A stretch of DNA of 64,000 nt from Staphylococcus taiwanensis (GTDB taxonomy: Bacteria; Bacillota; Bacilli; Staphylococcales; Staphylococcaceae): positions 1,922,001-1,986,000 of the forward strand of contig CP058667.1 of the NCBI GenBank assembly GCA_020544305.1, written 5' to 3'. The translations under genes were made by a program, and so were the position numbers. The notes under the pieces were generated by a model that saw only the letters and a program-made list of their open reading frames with translations, had not been told where the DNA came from and did not search any database. Below are positions 32,692 to 42,526 of the stretch, in pieces (position 1 is the first letter of the stretch; each line of letters opens with the position of its first letter).

Positions 32692-33894
32692 ATGAAAGAG
32701 AAAATCGTATTAGCATATTCAGGTGGATTAGATACAAGTGTAGCCGTAAAATGGCTTATAGATAAAGGTTATGACATCGTGGCAGTATGTTTAGATGTCG
32801 GCGAAGGCAAAGATTTAGATGTAGTACATTCAAAAGCGTTAGATATGGGTGCAATTGAATGCCATATTATTGATGCTACAAAAGAATTTAGCGATGATTT
32901 TGTAAGCTATGCAATTAAAGGTAATTTAATGTATGAAAATAGTTACCCACTCGTTTCTGCATTGTCTCGTCCGCTTATCGCTAAAAAATTAGTTGAAATC
33001 GCTGAACAAACAAATTCTGTGGGTATTGCTCACGGTTGTACTGGTAAAGGTAACGACCAAGTTCGTTTTGAAGTAGCAATTAAAGCTTTAAACCCTAACC
33101 TTAAAGTATTTGCACCAGTTAGAGAATGGGGTTGGAGTCGTGAAGAAGAAATTGATTATGCACTAAAACACAATATTCCAGTTGGCATTAATCATGATTC
33201 ACCATACTCAATCGATCAAAACTTATGGGGCCGTGCAAATGAATGTGGTATTTTAGAAGATCCATATGCTGCACCGCCTAAAGATGCATATGATTTAACT
33301 GCTGAATTAGAAGATACACCAGACACACCGGACGAAATTATCCTTACTTTTAAAAATGGAATACCTGTTCAACTTAACCATAAAGATTATGACTTAGACC
33401 AATTAATCTTAACTTTAAATGAATTAGCAGGTAAACACGGCATTGGTCGTATTGACCACGTTGAAAATCGTCTAGTAGGTATTAAATCTCGTGAAATTTA
33501 TGAAACACCTGGTGCCGAAGTCATCTTAAAAGCACATAAATCTCTTGAAACATTAACACTTACTAAAGATGTGGCACACTTCAAACCAGTCATTGAAAAA
33601 CAATTTGCTGAACAAACTTATAATGGCTTATGGTTCTCACCATTAACTGATAGTTTGAAACTATTTATTGATAGTACTCAAAAATATGTTGAAGGTGACG
33701 TTAGACTTAAACTTTTCAAAGGTAATGCGATTGTCAATGGTAGAAAATCTCCATATACGTTATATGATGAAAAATTAGCAACGTATACGAAAGAAGATGC
33801 TTTCAATCAATCTGCTGCAGTAGGATTTATCGACATTTACGGTCTACCTACTCAAGTAAATGCCTACTTACATGGAGGTTATAGTAATGAGTAG
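32692..33894 (+). CDS. argG: Argininosuccinate synthase
   Basis: Condenses citrulline and aspartate using ATP, the penultimate step of arginine synthesis. 400 aa. The N-type ATP pyrophosphatase P-loop is [27 protein letters not shown] and the C-terminal [11 protein letters not shown] are conserved. Ribosome-binding site GAGGTGA. The stop overlaps the argH start by 8 bp. Confidence 0.98.
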   Translation: MKEKIVLAYSGGLDTSVAVKWLIDKGYDIVAVCLDVGEGKDLDVVHSKALDMGAIECHIIDATKEFSDDFVSYAIKGNLMYENSYPLVSALSRPLIAKKLVEIAEQTNSVGIAHGCTGKGNDQVRFEVAIKALNPNLKVFAPVREWGWSREEEIDYALKHNIPVGINHDSPYSIDQNLWGRANECGILEDPYAAPPKDAYDLTAELEDTPDTPDEIILTFKNGIPVQLNHKDYDLDQLILTLNELAGKHGIGRIDHVENRLVGIKSREIYETPGAEVILKAHKSLETLTLTKDVAHFKPVIEKQFAEQTYNGLWFSPLTDSLKLFIDSTQKYVEGDVRLKLFKGNAIVNGRKSPYTLYDEKLATYTKEDAFNQSAAVGFIDIYGLPTQVNAYLHGGYSNE

Positions 33895-35269
33895 TAAAGC
33901 ATGGGGTGGTCGTTTTCAACAACAACCTGAAGATTGGGTAGATGAATTTAATGCATCCATTGATTTTGACCAAACATTGTTAGATGAAGATGTACAAGGC
34001 AGTATCGCCCACGCTACAATGTTAGCGAATCAACATATCATTACTACTGAAGATAAAGATGCCATTGTTAAAGGTTTAAAAGAAATTCAACAAGATTTTC
34101 ATGAACATAAACTAGATTTCAAAAAATCTCTTGAGGATATTCATTTAAATATTGAGCATGAACTTATCCAGCGTATAGGCGATGCCGGTGGTAAATTGCA
34201 TACAGGACGTAGTAGAAATGATCAAGTTGCTACTGATTTACATTTATATGTAAAAAAAGAAGTCAAAAACATCCAAGATTTAATACGTTCATTTCAATCT
34301 TCAATCTTAAAGCTAGCTCAATCACATGTAGATACAATCATGCCAGGTTATACGCACCTACAACGTGCACAACCTATCTCATTTGCACATCATGTAATGA
34401 CATATTTCTGGATGCTTGAACGAGACTACTCACGTTTTGCTGACAGTATGAAACGTATCGACATTTCTCCATTAGGCGCTGCTGCATTGAGTGGTACGAC
34501 CCACCCTATCGACAGACATGAGACTCAAGCATTATTAGGATTTGAATACATCTATGAGAATAGCTTAGATGCTGTAAGTGATCGTGATTATATTATCGAA
34601 ACACTGCATAATATCTCATTAACAATGATTCACTTATCTCGTTTCGCTGAAGAAATTATTTTTTGGTCGACTGACGAAGCGAAATTCATTACCTTATCGG
34701 ATGCATTTTCTACGGGGTCATCTATTATGCCTCAAAAGAAAAATCCTGATATGGCCGAATTAATTCGTGGTAAAGTAGGTCGTGCAACAGGTCATTTAAT
34801 GAGTATGCTTGTTACTTTAAAAGGCTTACCATTAGCCTACAATAAAGATTTACAAGAAGATAAAGAAGGATTATTTGATTCCGTTCGTACAGTTAAAGGA
34901 TCACTACGTATCTTTGAAGGCATGTTAGATACCATGACGGTAAATACAAATCGTTTAAATGAAACCGTGCACCAAGACTTTTCTAATGCAACAGAACTTG
35001 CAGACTATTTAGTTGCTAAAGATGTTCCTTTCAGAAAAGCACATGAAATTGTTGGTAAAATTGTCTTTGAATGTATTCAACAAGGCATCTATTTATTAGA
35101 TGTCCCACTAGAACGTTACAAAGAATTAAACAGTAATATTGATACAGATGTTTATGATTACTTAAAACCCGAAAATTGTCTAAACCGTCGTAAAAGTTAC
35201 GGTTCAACAGGTCAAGATTCAGTACGTCACCAGCTAAAAGTGGCTGAAAAAGTATTAAATAATCATTAA
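33887..35269 (+). CDS. argH: Argininosuccinate lyase
   Basis: Cleaves argininosuccinate to arginine and fumarate. 460 aa. The fumarase/aspartase-superfamily signature [12 protein letters not shown] is intact, as are [12 protein letters not shown] and the catalytic-histidine region [14 protein letters not shown]. The start ATG 33887 is chosen for GGAGG 8 bp upstream; an in-frame ATG at 33860 lies inside argG without a ribosome-binding site. Translationally coupled to argG. In S. aureus this pair supports arginine synthesis from proline via ornithine when carbon repression is lifted; rocD lies 4 kb away. Confidence 0.97.
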   Translation: MSSKAWGGRFQQQPEDWVDEFNASIDFDQTLLDEDVQGSIAHATMLANQHIITTEDKDAIVKGLKEIQQDFHEHKLDFKKSLEDIHLNIEHELIQRIGDAGGKLHTGRSRNDQVATDLHLYVKKEVKNIQDLIRSFQSSILKLAQSHVDTIMPGYTHLQRAQPISFAHHVMTYFWMLERDYSRFADSMKRIDISPLGAAALSGTTHPIDRHETQALLGFEYIYENSLDAVSDRDYIIETLHNISLTMIHLSRFAEEIIFWSTDEAKFITLSDAFSTGSSIMPQKKNPDMAELIRGKVGRATGHLMSMLVTLKGLPLAYNKDLQEDKEGLFDSVRTVKGSLRIFEGMLDTMTVNTNRLNETVHQDFSNATELADYLVAKDVPFRKAHEIVGKIVFECIQQGIYLLDVPLERYKELNSNIDTDVYDYLKPENCLNRRKSYGSTGQDSVRHQLKVAEKVLNNH

Positions 35270-35277
35270 TTATATTA

Positions 35278-35334
35278 GGTCGAAGGTAGGACAATAATGC
35301 ATTAAGAATGCTTGTCCTACTTTCGACCCTTTTT
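35278..35334 (+). terminator. Intrinsic terminator of argGH
   Basis: 16-bp stems GGTCGAAGGTAGGACA / TGTCCTACTTTCGACC (one mismatch) followed by CTTTTT. Confidence 0.9.
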
Positions 35335-35459
35335 GTTAAGTATATTGAGTGCGTTTTAAGTATATAATAATTATTTTAAGCTTCTGCAAATTCACTTTCT
35401 TTCATAAAATCGCTTTGCTAGATTTAAATTATACATTTTACTGTGAAAGGATGAGTTTA

Positions 35460-36434
35460 TTGAAAGCAAGTAAGAAAGGTATCATTTCAAGTTTAACGAT
35501 AGCTAGTTTAGGGCTGACTTTAATACATACTCCAGTTGAAGCTAGTGGTGGCGGCGTTTCAAATACTGTGACGACAAACCAATCTAATACGACTTCAACT
35601 CAAAACCACAGTCAAAATAATCATTCGAAATGGACAACAAATTTAACAGGAGAACGTCATACTACTATCGCACACCGTGGTGCAAGTGGCTATGCACCTG
35701 AACATACCTTTGCCTCTTACGATAAAAGCCATAACGAATTAGGTGCATCCTATATAGAAATTGATTTACAGCGCACTAAAGATGGTCATTTAGTTGCAAT
35801 GCATGACGAAACGGTTGATCGCACTACAAATGGTTCAGGACGTGTCGAGGATTATACTTTATCAGAACTAAAGAAACTTGACGCAGGTTCTTCTTTTAAT
35901 GAACAAAACCCACAATATGCCAACGCCAGTTATAAAGGTGCTAAAGTGCCAACATTAGATGAAATTTTATCACGCTATGGTACAAATGCTAACTATTATA
36001 TTGAAACAAAACAACCTGATGTTTACCCAGGTATGGAACAACAGTTATTAGATACACTTAATCGACACAACATGCTTACTTCTAATTCACTTAAAAATGG
36101 TCACGTGTTGGTACAATCATTTTCAGAAGCAAGTTTATTAAAAATGCATCAATTAAATGCGAATGTGCCATTAATACGCTTATTAGATAAGGGCGAATTA
36201 GCACAACAAAGTGAAGCAGATTTACAACGCATTCGTTCTTATGCAGTGGGTGTTGGTCCTGAATATAGTGATTTAAAAGCACAAAATGTAGCACATTTAA
36301 AAGACTTAGGTTTCCTTGTACACCCTTTCACTGTAAATGATACTGCTGATATGCAACGCTTAAACCAATATGGTGTTGATGGCGTCTTCACTAACTATGC
36401 CGATCAATACAAAGCAATAAGTGCTCAAAAATAA
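35460..36434 (+). CDS. glpQ: Secreted glycerophosphodiester phosphodiesterase
   Basis: Hydrolyses glycerophosphodiesters, releasing glycerol-3-phosphate; staphylococcal GlpQ acts outside the cell. 324 aa from the TTG start. Signal peptide MKASKKGIISSLTIASLGLT with probable cleavage after VEA (residue 28), then a low-complexity Ser/Asn/Thr linker and the GDPD TIM barrel with IAHRGASGYAPEHTFASY and EIDLQRTKDGHLVAMHDETVDR, carrying the catalytic His and metal ligands. The TTG is preferred because AAAGGA lies 8 bp upstream; ATG 35451 in frame is the alternative, and ATG 35349 has no site. Confidence 0.92.
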   Translation: MKASKKGIISSLTIASLGLTLIHTPVEASGGGVSNTVTTNQSNTTSTQNHSQNNHSKWTTNLTGERHTTIAHRGASGYAPEHTFASYDKSHNELGASYIEIDLQRTKDGHLVAMHDETVDRTTNGSGRVEDYTLSELKKLDAGSSFNEQNPQYANASYKGAKVPTLDEILSRYGTNANYYIETKQPDVYPGMEQQLLDTLNRHNMLTSNSLKNGHVLVQSFSEASLLKMHQLNANVPLIRLLDKGELAQQSEADLQRIRSYAVGVGPEYSDLKAQNVAHLKDLGFLVHPFTVNDTADMQRLNQYGVDGVFTNYADQYKAISAQK

Positions 36435-36504
36435 ATTTATTATGATTTTTACTCTATAAAAAAACTAGTTATCACCAAATCATCTTAATTGGAATGGGAT
36501 AACT

Positions 36505-36672
36505 CGTGTTCTAGGCAAAATAATATTTTGAAGCTACATAGCGAATGCGCAGTAGTTGTCTGAGCTGAGAAAGGACTATAAAACAAACTTTTCTCAGCTT
36601 TAGTCATACTTGCAGGTCGGGCTCCAGCAAAAAGGATTTCATCCAGAAATTCTTCAAACAGAGCAAGTTGAG
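36505..36672 (-). repeat. STAR-like repeat, copy 3 (degenerate, reversed)
   Basis: Read on the minus strand it follows the family order: AACTTGCTCTGTTTGAAGAA, then a decayed GGGGCCCC block (GCTGGAGCCCGAC), GTATGACTAAAGCTGAGAAAA and the tail TCAGCTCAGACAACTACTGCGCA. It fills most of the glpQ to DUF443 interval. An ORF overlapping it is not real. Confidence 0.7.
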
Positions 36673-36747
36673 AATAAATGCATCTCAAAAATGCTGTTAT
36701 TCTCTTCTTATTCATCTTACTTTAAAAGTTTTACATAAACATTTTGG

Positions 36748-37341
36748 TCAGGAATACAAAGCATGTTTATCATTGAAAACATATATAGCATGTAGAAGTA
36801 ACATATGTATATTTCGTATATGATACACAATTAACATATCGAGACATATAAAAGTAAATAATCCGAACATACAATAGCACGTTATCATAAGAAGTTGAAA
36901 CTTAATTTTAGGAATCACTATGATTTTAGAATTACTTCTAGCTATATTAATATGTTTGATTTTCTTTTTATTGTATAAGTAAATATGAAATGCAATTAAA
37001 AGTATCGCATACACAATGCAAATGACGGTATTTAAAAAGTCACTAATATTTATATCAAAATAATGCGCAATATAATTTATAACAAGACTACAAATTATAG
37101 AAATTCCTATAGTACGCCAAAATGGCAGTCCATTATTGTCATTTTTATCCCTATATAAACCTAGTTCATCAATTTCTTCATCACTAATTTCTGTACACTT
37201 CTTAGGGATATACCAATTTAACATAGGTAAAATATAGGTTAACCAGTTATTAGTTAAATCTATTAAATACTTTTTACCATCACAATTGATTATTCTATAT
37301 TTAAGTCTTTTGTGCAGACCCATTACTTTTGCTACAAGCAA
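36748..37341 (-). CDS. DUF443-like 'tandem five-transmembrane' family protein, solitary
   Basis: 197 aa. Opens with MLVAKVMGLHKRLKYRII, then KKYLIDLTNNWLTYILPMLNWYIPKKC, the hallmark of the DUF443 / tandem 5TM family seen in arrays in S. aureus. About five hydrophobic segments follow. Function unknown. The longer frame starting at 37440 would translate through the gluD terminator; I chose TTG 37341 because TGGAG lies 8 bp upstream and the N-terminus then matches family length. Family members are usually in tandem arrays; this one is alone between glpQ and gluD. Confidence 0.75.
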   Translation of the reverse strand: MLVAKVMGLHKRLKYRIINCDGKKYLIDLTNNWLTYILPMLNWYIPKKCTEISDEEIDELGLYRDKNDNNGLPFWRTIGISIICSLVINYIAHYFDINISDFLNTVICIVYAILLIAFHIYLYNKKKIKHINIARSNSKIIVIPKIKFQLLMITCYCMFGLFTFICLDMLIVYHIRNIHMLLLHAIYVFNDKHALYS

Positions 37342-37365
37342 ATTATCAGCTCCATGACAAAAAAT

Positions 37366-37407
37366 AACGCTATAACTTGTTTCTAATTCAAAGCAAGCTA
37401 TAGCGTT
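37366..37407 (-). terminator. Intrinsic terminator of gluD
   Basis: 14-bp stems AACGCTATAACTTG / CAAGCTATAGCGTT (one G-T type mismatch) around a 14-base loop; the minus-strand side is followed by ATTTTTT. It lies 24 bp past the gluD stop and shows that the long form of the neighbouring ORF is not coding. Confidence 0.9.
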
Positions 37408-37430
37408 TTTAAATTTATTTAATGATAGGC

Positions 37431-38675
37431 TTATGCCCAACCACGATAACGTGCTGCTTCAGCAGTACGTTTAATACCAACAATATATGCTGCTAATCGC
37501 ATATCGATTTTTCTGTTTTGCGCTAATTCATAGATTGTATCGAATGCATCCACTAATTTTTCACGTAATTTTTCATTAACTTCTTCTTCTGACCAGTAGT
37601 AACCTTGATTGTTTTGTACCCACTCGAAGTAAGAAACTGTTACACCACCAGCACTTGCTAGTACGTCAGGCACTAATAAAATGCCACGTTCAGATAAAAT
37701 ACGTGTAGCTTCTGGTGTAGTTGGACCATTAGCCGCTTCAACAACGATATCTGCTTTAATATCATTCGCATTATCTTCTGTGATTTGGTTAGAAATTGCA
37801 GCTGGAACTAAGATATCGCAATCTAATTCAAATAATTCTTTATTTGAAATTGTATTATCAAATAAGTTTGTTACCGTACCGAAACTATCACGACGGTCTA
37901 ATAAATAATCGATATCTAATCCTTCTGGATCATGTAATGCACCATATGCATCTGAAATACCTACTACTTTGGCACCCATATCATATAAGAATTTAGCTAA
38001 GAAACTACCAGCGTTACCAAAGCCTTGGATTACTACACGAGAGCCTTTAATTTCTTTACCACGACGTTTCGCAGCTTGTTCAATTGCGATAACTACACCC
38101 AATGCAGTTGAACGGTCACGTCCTTGAGAACCACCTAAAACGATTGGTTTACCTGTAATGAAACCTGGAGAGTTAAATTTATCTAATGCACTATACTCAT
38201 CCATCATCCAAGCCATAATTTGAGAGTTTGTAAATACGTCTGGTGCAGGAATATCTTTAGTTGGACCTACGAATTGAGAAATTGCACGTACGTATCCTCT
38301 TGATAAACGTTCAACTTCATGAATACTCATTTGACGTGGGTCACATAAGATACCACCTTTACCACCACCATATGGTAAATTAACGATACCGCATTTTAAA
38401 GTCATCCACATAGACAATGCTTTAACTTCTTCTTCGTCTACTTCTGGGTGGAAACGCACTCCACCTTTAGTTGGACCTACAGCATCGTTATGTTGTGCAC
38501 GATAACCAGTAAATGTTTTAACTGTGCCATCATCCATACGTACTGGGATACGAACTTGTAAGAATCTTAATGGTTCTTTAATTAAATCATACATACCATC
38601 GTCAAATCCCAATTTGTGTAATGCTTCTTTAATGATACTTTGTGTAGAAGTCACTAAATTATTATTCTCAGTCAT
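37431..38675 (-). CDS. gluD: NAD-specific glutamate dehydrogenase
   Basis: Catabolic glutamate dehydrogenase (also called GudB): glutamate to 2-oxoglutarate plus ammonia. 414 aa from ATG 38675 (MTENNNLVTST); a start two codons earlier is possible but less well placed. The Glu/Leu/Phe/Val dehydrogenase lysine motif LPYGGGKGG is intact, as is the Rossmann motif VIQGFGNAGS. Transcribed after rocD in the same direction with its own cre-like site, fitting a role in ornithine/proline catabolism via glutamate. Confidence 0.97.
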   Translation of the reverse strand: MTENNNLVTSTQSIIKEALHKLGFDDGMYDLIKEPLRFLQVRIPVRMDDGTVKTFTGYRAQHNDAVGPTKGGVRFHPEVDEEEVKALSMWMTLKCGIVNLPYGGGKGGILCDPRQMSIHEVERLSRGYVRAISQFVGPTKDIPAPDVFTNSQIMAWMMDEYSALDKFNSPGFITGKPIVLGGSQGRDRSTALGVVIAIEQAAKRRGKEIKGSRVVIQGFGNAGSFLAKFLYDMGAKVVGISDAYGALHDPEGLDIDYLLDRRDSFGTVTNLFDNTISNKELFELDCDILVPAAISNQITEDNANDIKADIVVEAANGPTTPEATRILSERGILLVPDVLASAGGVTVSYFEWVQNNQGYYWSEEEVNEKLREKLVDAFDTIYELAQNRKIDMRLAAYIVGIKRTAEAARYRGWA

Positions 38676-38701
38676 GATCACTTTCGCCTCTTTTTAACAA
38701 A

Positions 38702-38715
38702 TGATTTCGCTTTCA
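38702..38715. promoter_or_regulatory. Candidate cre (CcpA) site in the gluD leader
   Basis: Minus strand TGAAAGCGAAATCA matches 13 of 14 positions of TGWAANCGNTNWCA. It lies 27 bp upstream of the gluD start, where CcpA would block transcription. CcpA repression of glutamate dehydrogenase is reported in S. aureus. Confidence 0.6.
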
Positions 38716-38782
38716 TACATATTGTAACACATGTCTTTGCTTTTTAAAGGGTTTTCAAAATGAATGTTACAACTTTTTGAAC

Positions 38783-39973
38783 TTATTCAAACACACTACG
38801 AATTCTGTCTAATGCATCATCTAATTCTTCTTTAGAAATAACTAAAGGAGGAGCAAAACGAATTACAGTGTCATGTGTTTCTTTACATAATAGACCTTTT
38901 TCTTTTAAAGCTTCACAGAATGGTCTAGCACTTTCATGTAATTCAACACCAATAAAGAGACCACGACCGCGAACTTCTTTAATAGAAGGATGGTTTATTT
39001 TTTGCAATTCAGATTTAAAGTATTCACCTAATTCATTTGAGCGACCTGGTAAATCTTCATCTAAAATGACATCTAATGCCGCAATTGAAACTGCACATGC
39101 TAATGGGTTACCACCAAAAGTCGAACCATGTGAGCCTGGTGTAAATACGTCTAACACTTCATTGTCCGCTAGAACTACTGAAATTGGTAGTACACCACCG
39201 CCTAATGCTTTTCCTAAAATATAAACGTCAGGTTTAACGTTATCCCAATCTGTCGCAAATAATTTACCTGAACGTCCTAAACCTGCTTGAATTTCATCAG
39301 CAATGAATAAAATATTATGTTCATCACATAATTCTCTAATTGCTTTTAAGTAACCTTCTGGCGGAATATTAATACCCGCTTCACCTTGAATTGGTTCAAC
39401 TAAAATAGCTGCTGTATTTTCATTAATGGCTTCTTTTAATTTATCTACATCTCCGAAATCAACTTTACGGAATCCATCTAATAACGGACCATAGCCACGT
39501 TGATATTCAGCTTCTGATGACAATGACACTGGTGCCATAGTACGACCGTGGAAGTTACCATTGAACGCAATGATTTCAGCTTTATTAGGTTCAAGTCCTT
39601 TAACATCATAAGCCCAACGTCGAGCAGCTTTTAATGCTGTTTCAACTGCTTCAGCACCTGTATTCATTGGTAATGCTTTATCTTTACCAGCTAACTTACA
39701 GATTTTTTCATACCATTCCCCTAGATTATCACTGTGAAATGCACGCGAAACAAGTGTTACTCTGTCTGCTTGGTCTTTTAAAGCTTGAATAATTTTAGGA
39801 TGACGATGTCCTTGGTTTACAGCTGAATAAGCTGATAGCATATCCATATATTTATTACCTTCTGGATCAGTTACCCAAATACCTTCCGCTTCTGCTACAA
39901 CGATTGGAAGTGGTACATAGTTATGTGCTCCATAATGGTTTGTTAATTCGATAATTTGTTCTGACTTAGTCAT
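38783..39973 (-). CDS. rocD: Ornithine aminotransferase
   Basis: PLP enzyme linking ornithine and glutamate-semialdehyde. 396 aa, class III aminotransferase. PLP-lysine motif [37 protein letters not shown] and [18 protein letters not shown] are intact. Ribosome-binding site AAGGGGAG. Upstream of gluD on the same strand with a 107-bp gap. In S. aureus it makes ornithine for arginine synthesis from proline. Confidence 0.96.
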   Translation of the reverse strand: MTKSEQIIELTNHYGAHNYVPLPIVVAEAEGIWVTDPEGNKYMDMLSAYSAVNQGHRHPKIIQALKDQADRVTLVSRAFHSDNLGEWYEKICKLAGKDKALPMNTGAEAVETALKAARRWAYDVKGLEPNKAEIIAFNGNFHGRTMAPVSLSSEAEYQRGYGPLLDGFRKVDFGDVDKLKEAINENTAAILVEPIQGEAGINIPPEGYLKAIRELCDEHNILFIADEIQAGLGRSGKLFATDWDNVKPDVYILGKALGGGVLPISVVLADNEVLDVFTPGSHGSTFGGNPLACAVSIAALDVILDEDLPGRSNELGEYFKSELQKINHPSIKEVRGRGLFIGVELHESARPFCEALKEKGLLCKETHDTVIRFAPPLVISKEELDDALDRIRSVFE

Positions 39974-40107
39974 AATATCTCCCCTTTGCTTTAATTTATA
40001 TTAAAACTAATGGCCATACGATTGCGACTTTCTATGACTTAGTTATATGAATGATATACATTTATTTTTGAAAATATGAATATTACTTCAACACTAACCA
40101 CTAAGCA

Positions 40108-40121
40108 TGAAAGCCCTTACA
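40108..40121. promoter_or_regulatory. Candidate cre (CcpA) site upstream of rocD
   Basis: TGAAAGCCCTTACA matches 13 of 14 positions of TGWAANCGNTNWCA, missing only the central G. It lies ~135 bp upstream of the rocD start. The promoter itself could not be fixed. Confidence 0.45.
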
Positions 40122-40221
40122 GATATAATGACATATTACAATATATTTTTACAAGTAAAATAATAAAAATTTTCCGATAACTTGATTATTTAAAATACTA
40201 ACAATGTTAGAATATTAAAAA

Positions 40222-40248
40222 GCTTGTGCCACTCAACATAGCACAAGC
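40222..40248 (-). terminator. Intrinsic terminator of the Old Yellow Enzyme gene
   Basis: GCTTGTGC / GCACAAGC arms around an 11-base loop; on the minus strand followed by TTTTTAATATT. Confidence 0.85.
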
Positions 40249-40258
40249 AAAAATCATA

Positions 40259-41386
40259 TTATTTATCTTTACGTGGTAATGGATAAAATCCATCGTTAAA
40301 TTGTTGCCATAATTTTGGAGGTAAAGCGTGATCATCTTCACGATTTGGATCAAAGTAAGAAATAATTTCGTCTTCTCTACCTTCTTTAATTTTTTCAACA
40401 AAATGATAGTCTAATAATATTTCACGACCAAGCGCTATTAATTCGCTTCCTGTTGTTTCTACTGCTTCAAGTGCATCATCAGCAGTAAATACTGAACCTA
40501 CGCCAATCACAGGCATACGTCCATCAACCCATTGATGAATTAATTTCAAGCGTTCTTGACCTGCATATTTACCTTCACGTGTTTCTGAATGCACATCACC
40601 TAATGAAATATGCACATAATCAATTGCTTTTTCAGTAATGGTATTAATCAACTGTTCTGTAATCTCCATTGAAATGCCAGGTGATTCCGCTTCTTCGGGT
40701 GATAATCTATATCCTACAATAAAGTCTTTATTAGCATGCTCTTCTTTCACTTTAAGCACTTCATCGATAACAGCTGTTGGGAATTTCATATGATCTGCCC
40801 ATTCATCATTTCTTCTATTATAGTAAGGTGAAACAAATTGATGAATTAAGTAATGGTTGGCGCCATGAATTTCCACACCATCAAATCCAGCTTCAATGAC
40901 GCGACGCGTTGCTTCACCGAAATCTTTAATTGTCTGTTCTATTTCCTCTGGCGTAATTTCTCTAGCATCATGTTCTTCTTGTTGACCGAAACTTTTTAAT
41001 GAAATAGGACTTGGTGCCACTACATCGCCATTGGGTGTTAAATTCGGTAATGCTTGTGCCCCACCATGATGGATTTGAACTAGTGCTTTAGCACCGTTCT
41101 TCTTCATAGCAGTTGCTAAACGTTTTAACCCTTCTAAGTCTGAATCATGTGCGACAGATGGTTGCCCAGGAAAAGCTTTACCAATGTCGTTAACATTACT
41201 TGCAGCATTGATTGCTAAACCTACATCTTTCGAACGTTTTTCAATATATGGAATTTCCACATCTGAAATTGTACCATCGTCATTTGACGAAATGTGTGTA
41301 AGTGGTGCTAATACGAAGCGATTTCTTAATTCAACGCCATTTGGTAATTTAACTGTTTCAAATAATTTCTCATATTTATTGTTCAT
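40259..41386 (-). CDS. NADH-dependent flavin oxidoreductase (Old Yellow Enzyme family)
   Basis: 375 aa, FMN-binding TIM barrel. Conserved OYE features are LRNRFVLAPLTHISS, the active-site pair in GFDGVEIHGANHYLIHQFVSPYYNRRND, and the phosphate-binding region PVIGVGSVFTADDALEA. Members reduce activated C=C bonds or other electrophiles with NAD(P)H; the physiological substrate is unknown. Ribosome-binding site AAGGAGG-region (GGAGGAAAGGAATTAC). Monocistronic. Confidence 0.92.
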   Translation of the reverse strand: MNNKYEKLFETVKLPNGVELRNRFVLAPLTHISSNDDGTISDVEIPYIEKRSKDVGLAINAASNVNDIGKAFPGQPSVAHDSDLEGLKRLATAMKKNGAKALVQIHHGGAQALPNLTPNGDVVAPSPISLKSFGQQEEHDAREITPEEIEQTIKDFGEATRRVIEAGFDGVEIHGANHYLIHQFVSPYYNRRNDEWADHMKFPTAVIDEVLKVKEEHANKDFIVGYRLSPEEAESPGISMEITEQLINTITEKAIDYVHISLGDVHSETREGKYAGQERLKLIHQWVDGRMPVIGVGSVFTADDALEAVETTGSELIALGREILLDYHFVEKIKEGREDEIISYFDPNREDDHALPPKLWQQFNDGFYPLPRKDK

Positions 41387-41535
41387 AGTAATTCCTTTCC
41401 TCCTTAATTATGCACAAACTATATCACGATAGAATCATATATCTCCAATCTTTTGCTTGCATGTGCATGCATATATACTAAAGATTGAATTCCCGAAAAT
41501 AATTCAACTTAATCATTGTGCCCTATAACGAAAAA

Positions 41536-41567
41536 AGCTAACGTTACTGATAAATGTAACGTTAGCT
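41536..41567 (-). terminator. Intrinsic terminator of the S1-domain gene
   Basis: 12-bp perfect stems AGCTAACGTTAC / GTAACGTTAGCT around an 8-base loop; minus-strand T-run TTTTTTCG. Confidence 0.92.
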
Positions 41568-41585
41568 AAGCGTGTTAACAGTCAA

Positions 41586-41966
41586 TCAATTATTACGAAT
41601 CGCACGTTTAGACTGCTTAATCCAGACCGGTAGGCGTTCTTCAATCGTTTGAAACCCATACTTTTCTGTTTCTTTAATTTCATCTAATACTGACTGCTTT
41701 TCTTTTTTTCGTTCGTAATTCTTAAAGTAATCATTATCTTTGAGTGACAAGTTAAGTTTTCCTTCATCATCAATTGATAAAATCTTCGCTTTAACAATTT
41801 GTCCTTCTGATAGAAATTTTTTTAAGTTATGGACATAATCATCCATGATTTCTGAAATGTGGATTAGTCCTTCAGTATGGTCAGGGGTCTCAACAAAAGC
41901 GCCATACGGTTGAATTCCAGTCACACGCACTTTAATATGCTGACCTTCTTTATAGTGAGTATTCAA
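41586..41966 (-). CDS. S1 RNA-binding domain protein (general stress protein 13 / YugI-like)
   Basis: 126 aa. One S1 domain spans ~residues 5-75 (GQHIKVRVTGIQPYGAFVE, GLIHISEI, VKAKILSIDDEGKLNLSLK), followed by a charged tail. YugI/CvfD-type proteins bind RNA or the ribosome and affect translation or virulence gene expression in Gram-positives. It is 3' of the tandem structured repeat array on the same strand, separated by ~150 bp. Confidence 0.88.
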   Translation of the reverse strand: MNTHYKEGQHIKVRVTGIQPYGAFVETPDHTEGLIHISEIMDDYVHNLKKFLSEGQIVKAKILSIDDEGKLNLSLKDNDYFKNYERKKEKQSVLDEIKETEKYGFQTIEERLPVWIKQSKRAIRNN

Positions 41967-42118
41967 CTTGATAACCCCTTATTTCGATTTTCTTAACATA
42001 ATAATAATAGCATAAATCACAAACTTGGACTAACTATAAGCCAATAAAAATCCATAATTTTTCAGAAATTTTATATTTAATAAATAATTAAAAAAAGTAA
42101 AGTTCGCATTTAATACAA

Positions 42119-42501
42119 GGTCTGGACAAAAGCGGTTAGGATTTGAGTAGATCTGAACGATGAGCAAAATTGTTTCTCAAATTTTGTCGAATCGTAAAGA
42201 ATCTACCGAAAATCCTGCTTTTGGAAAGCCGTCAAAAAAGGTCTGGACAAAAGCGGGTAGGATTTGAGCAGTAGTGAAAGGAGAACAAAACTGCTTTTTA
42301 GTTTTGCTGATCTTTGAGCGCTCTGCCGAGGAACCTGCTTTTGGAAAGCCGTCAAAAAAGGTCTGGACAAAAGCGCGTAGGTTCTGAGCAGTAGCGCAAG
42401 GAGAACAAAACTGCTTTTTAGTTTTGCTGATCTTTGAGCGCTCTGCCGAGGAACCTGCTTTTGGAAAGCGGTCAATTAGGTCTGGACAAAAGCGGGTAGG
42501 T
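42119..42501. repeat. Tandem array of ~120-bp structured repeat units
   Basis: Three full units start at 42119, 42240 and 42360 (121, 120, 119 bp) with GGTCTGGACAAAAGC; a truncated fourth begins at 42479. Each can fold into nested hairpins: outer CAAAAGC...AGG with CCTGCTTTTG, a middle arm (GTAGAT/ATCTAC in unit 1; GCAG...GCGC with GCGC...CTGC in unit 3) and an apical CAAAACT/AGTTTTG, which is CAAAATT/AATTTTG in unit 1. The paired changes keep the stems. A minus-strand frame across the array (42203-42475) has a TTG start without a ribosome-binding site and merely mirrors the repeat. Structured RNA or DNA element of unknown function. Confidence 0.8.
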
Positions 42502-42526
42502 TCAAAAATACATATAAACTATTAAA

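Noticed and set aside
36485..36715. 76-codon minus-strand frame downstream of glpQ
   Set aside because: Covers the degenerate STAR copy 3; no ribosome-binding site and no homology that I recognise.
37342..37440. N-terminal extension of the DUF443 frame
   Set aside because: Would translate through the gluD terminator hairpin and overlap the gluD stop.
42203..42475. 90-codon minus-strand frame with a 40-aa repeat (MTAFQKQVPRQSAQ...)
   Set aside because: It exactly mirrors the 120-bp structured repeat, starts at TTG without a ribosome-binding site, and is absent from the first unit; base-paired arms force its composition.
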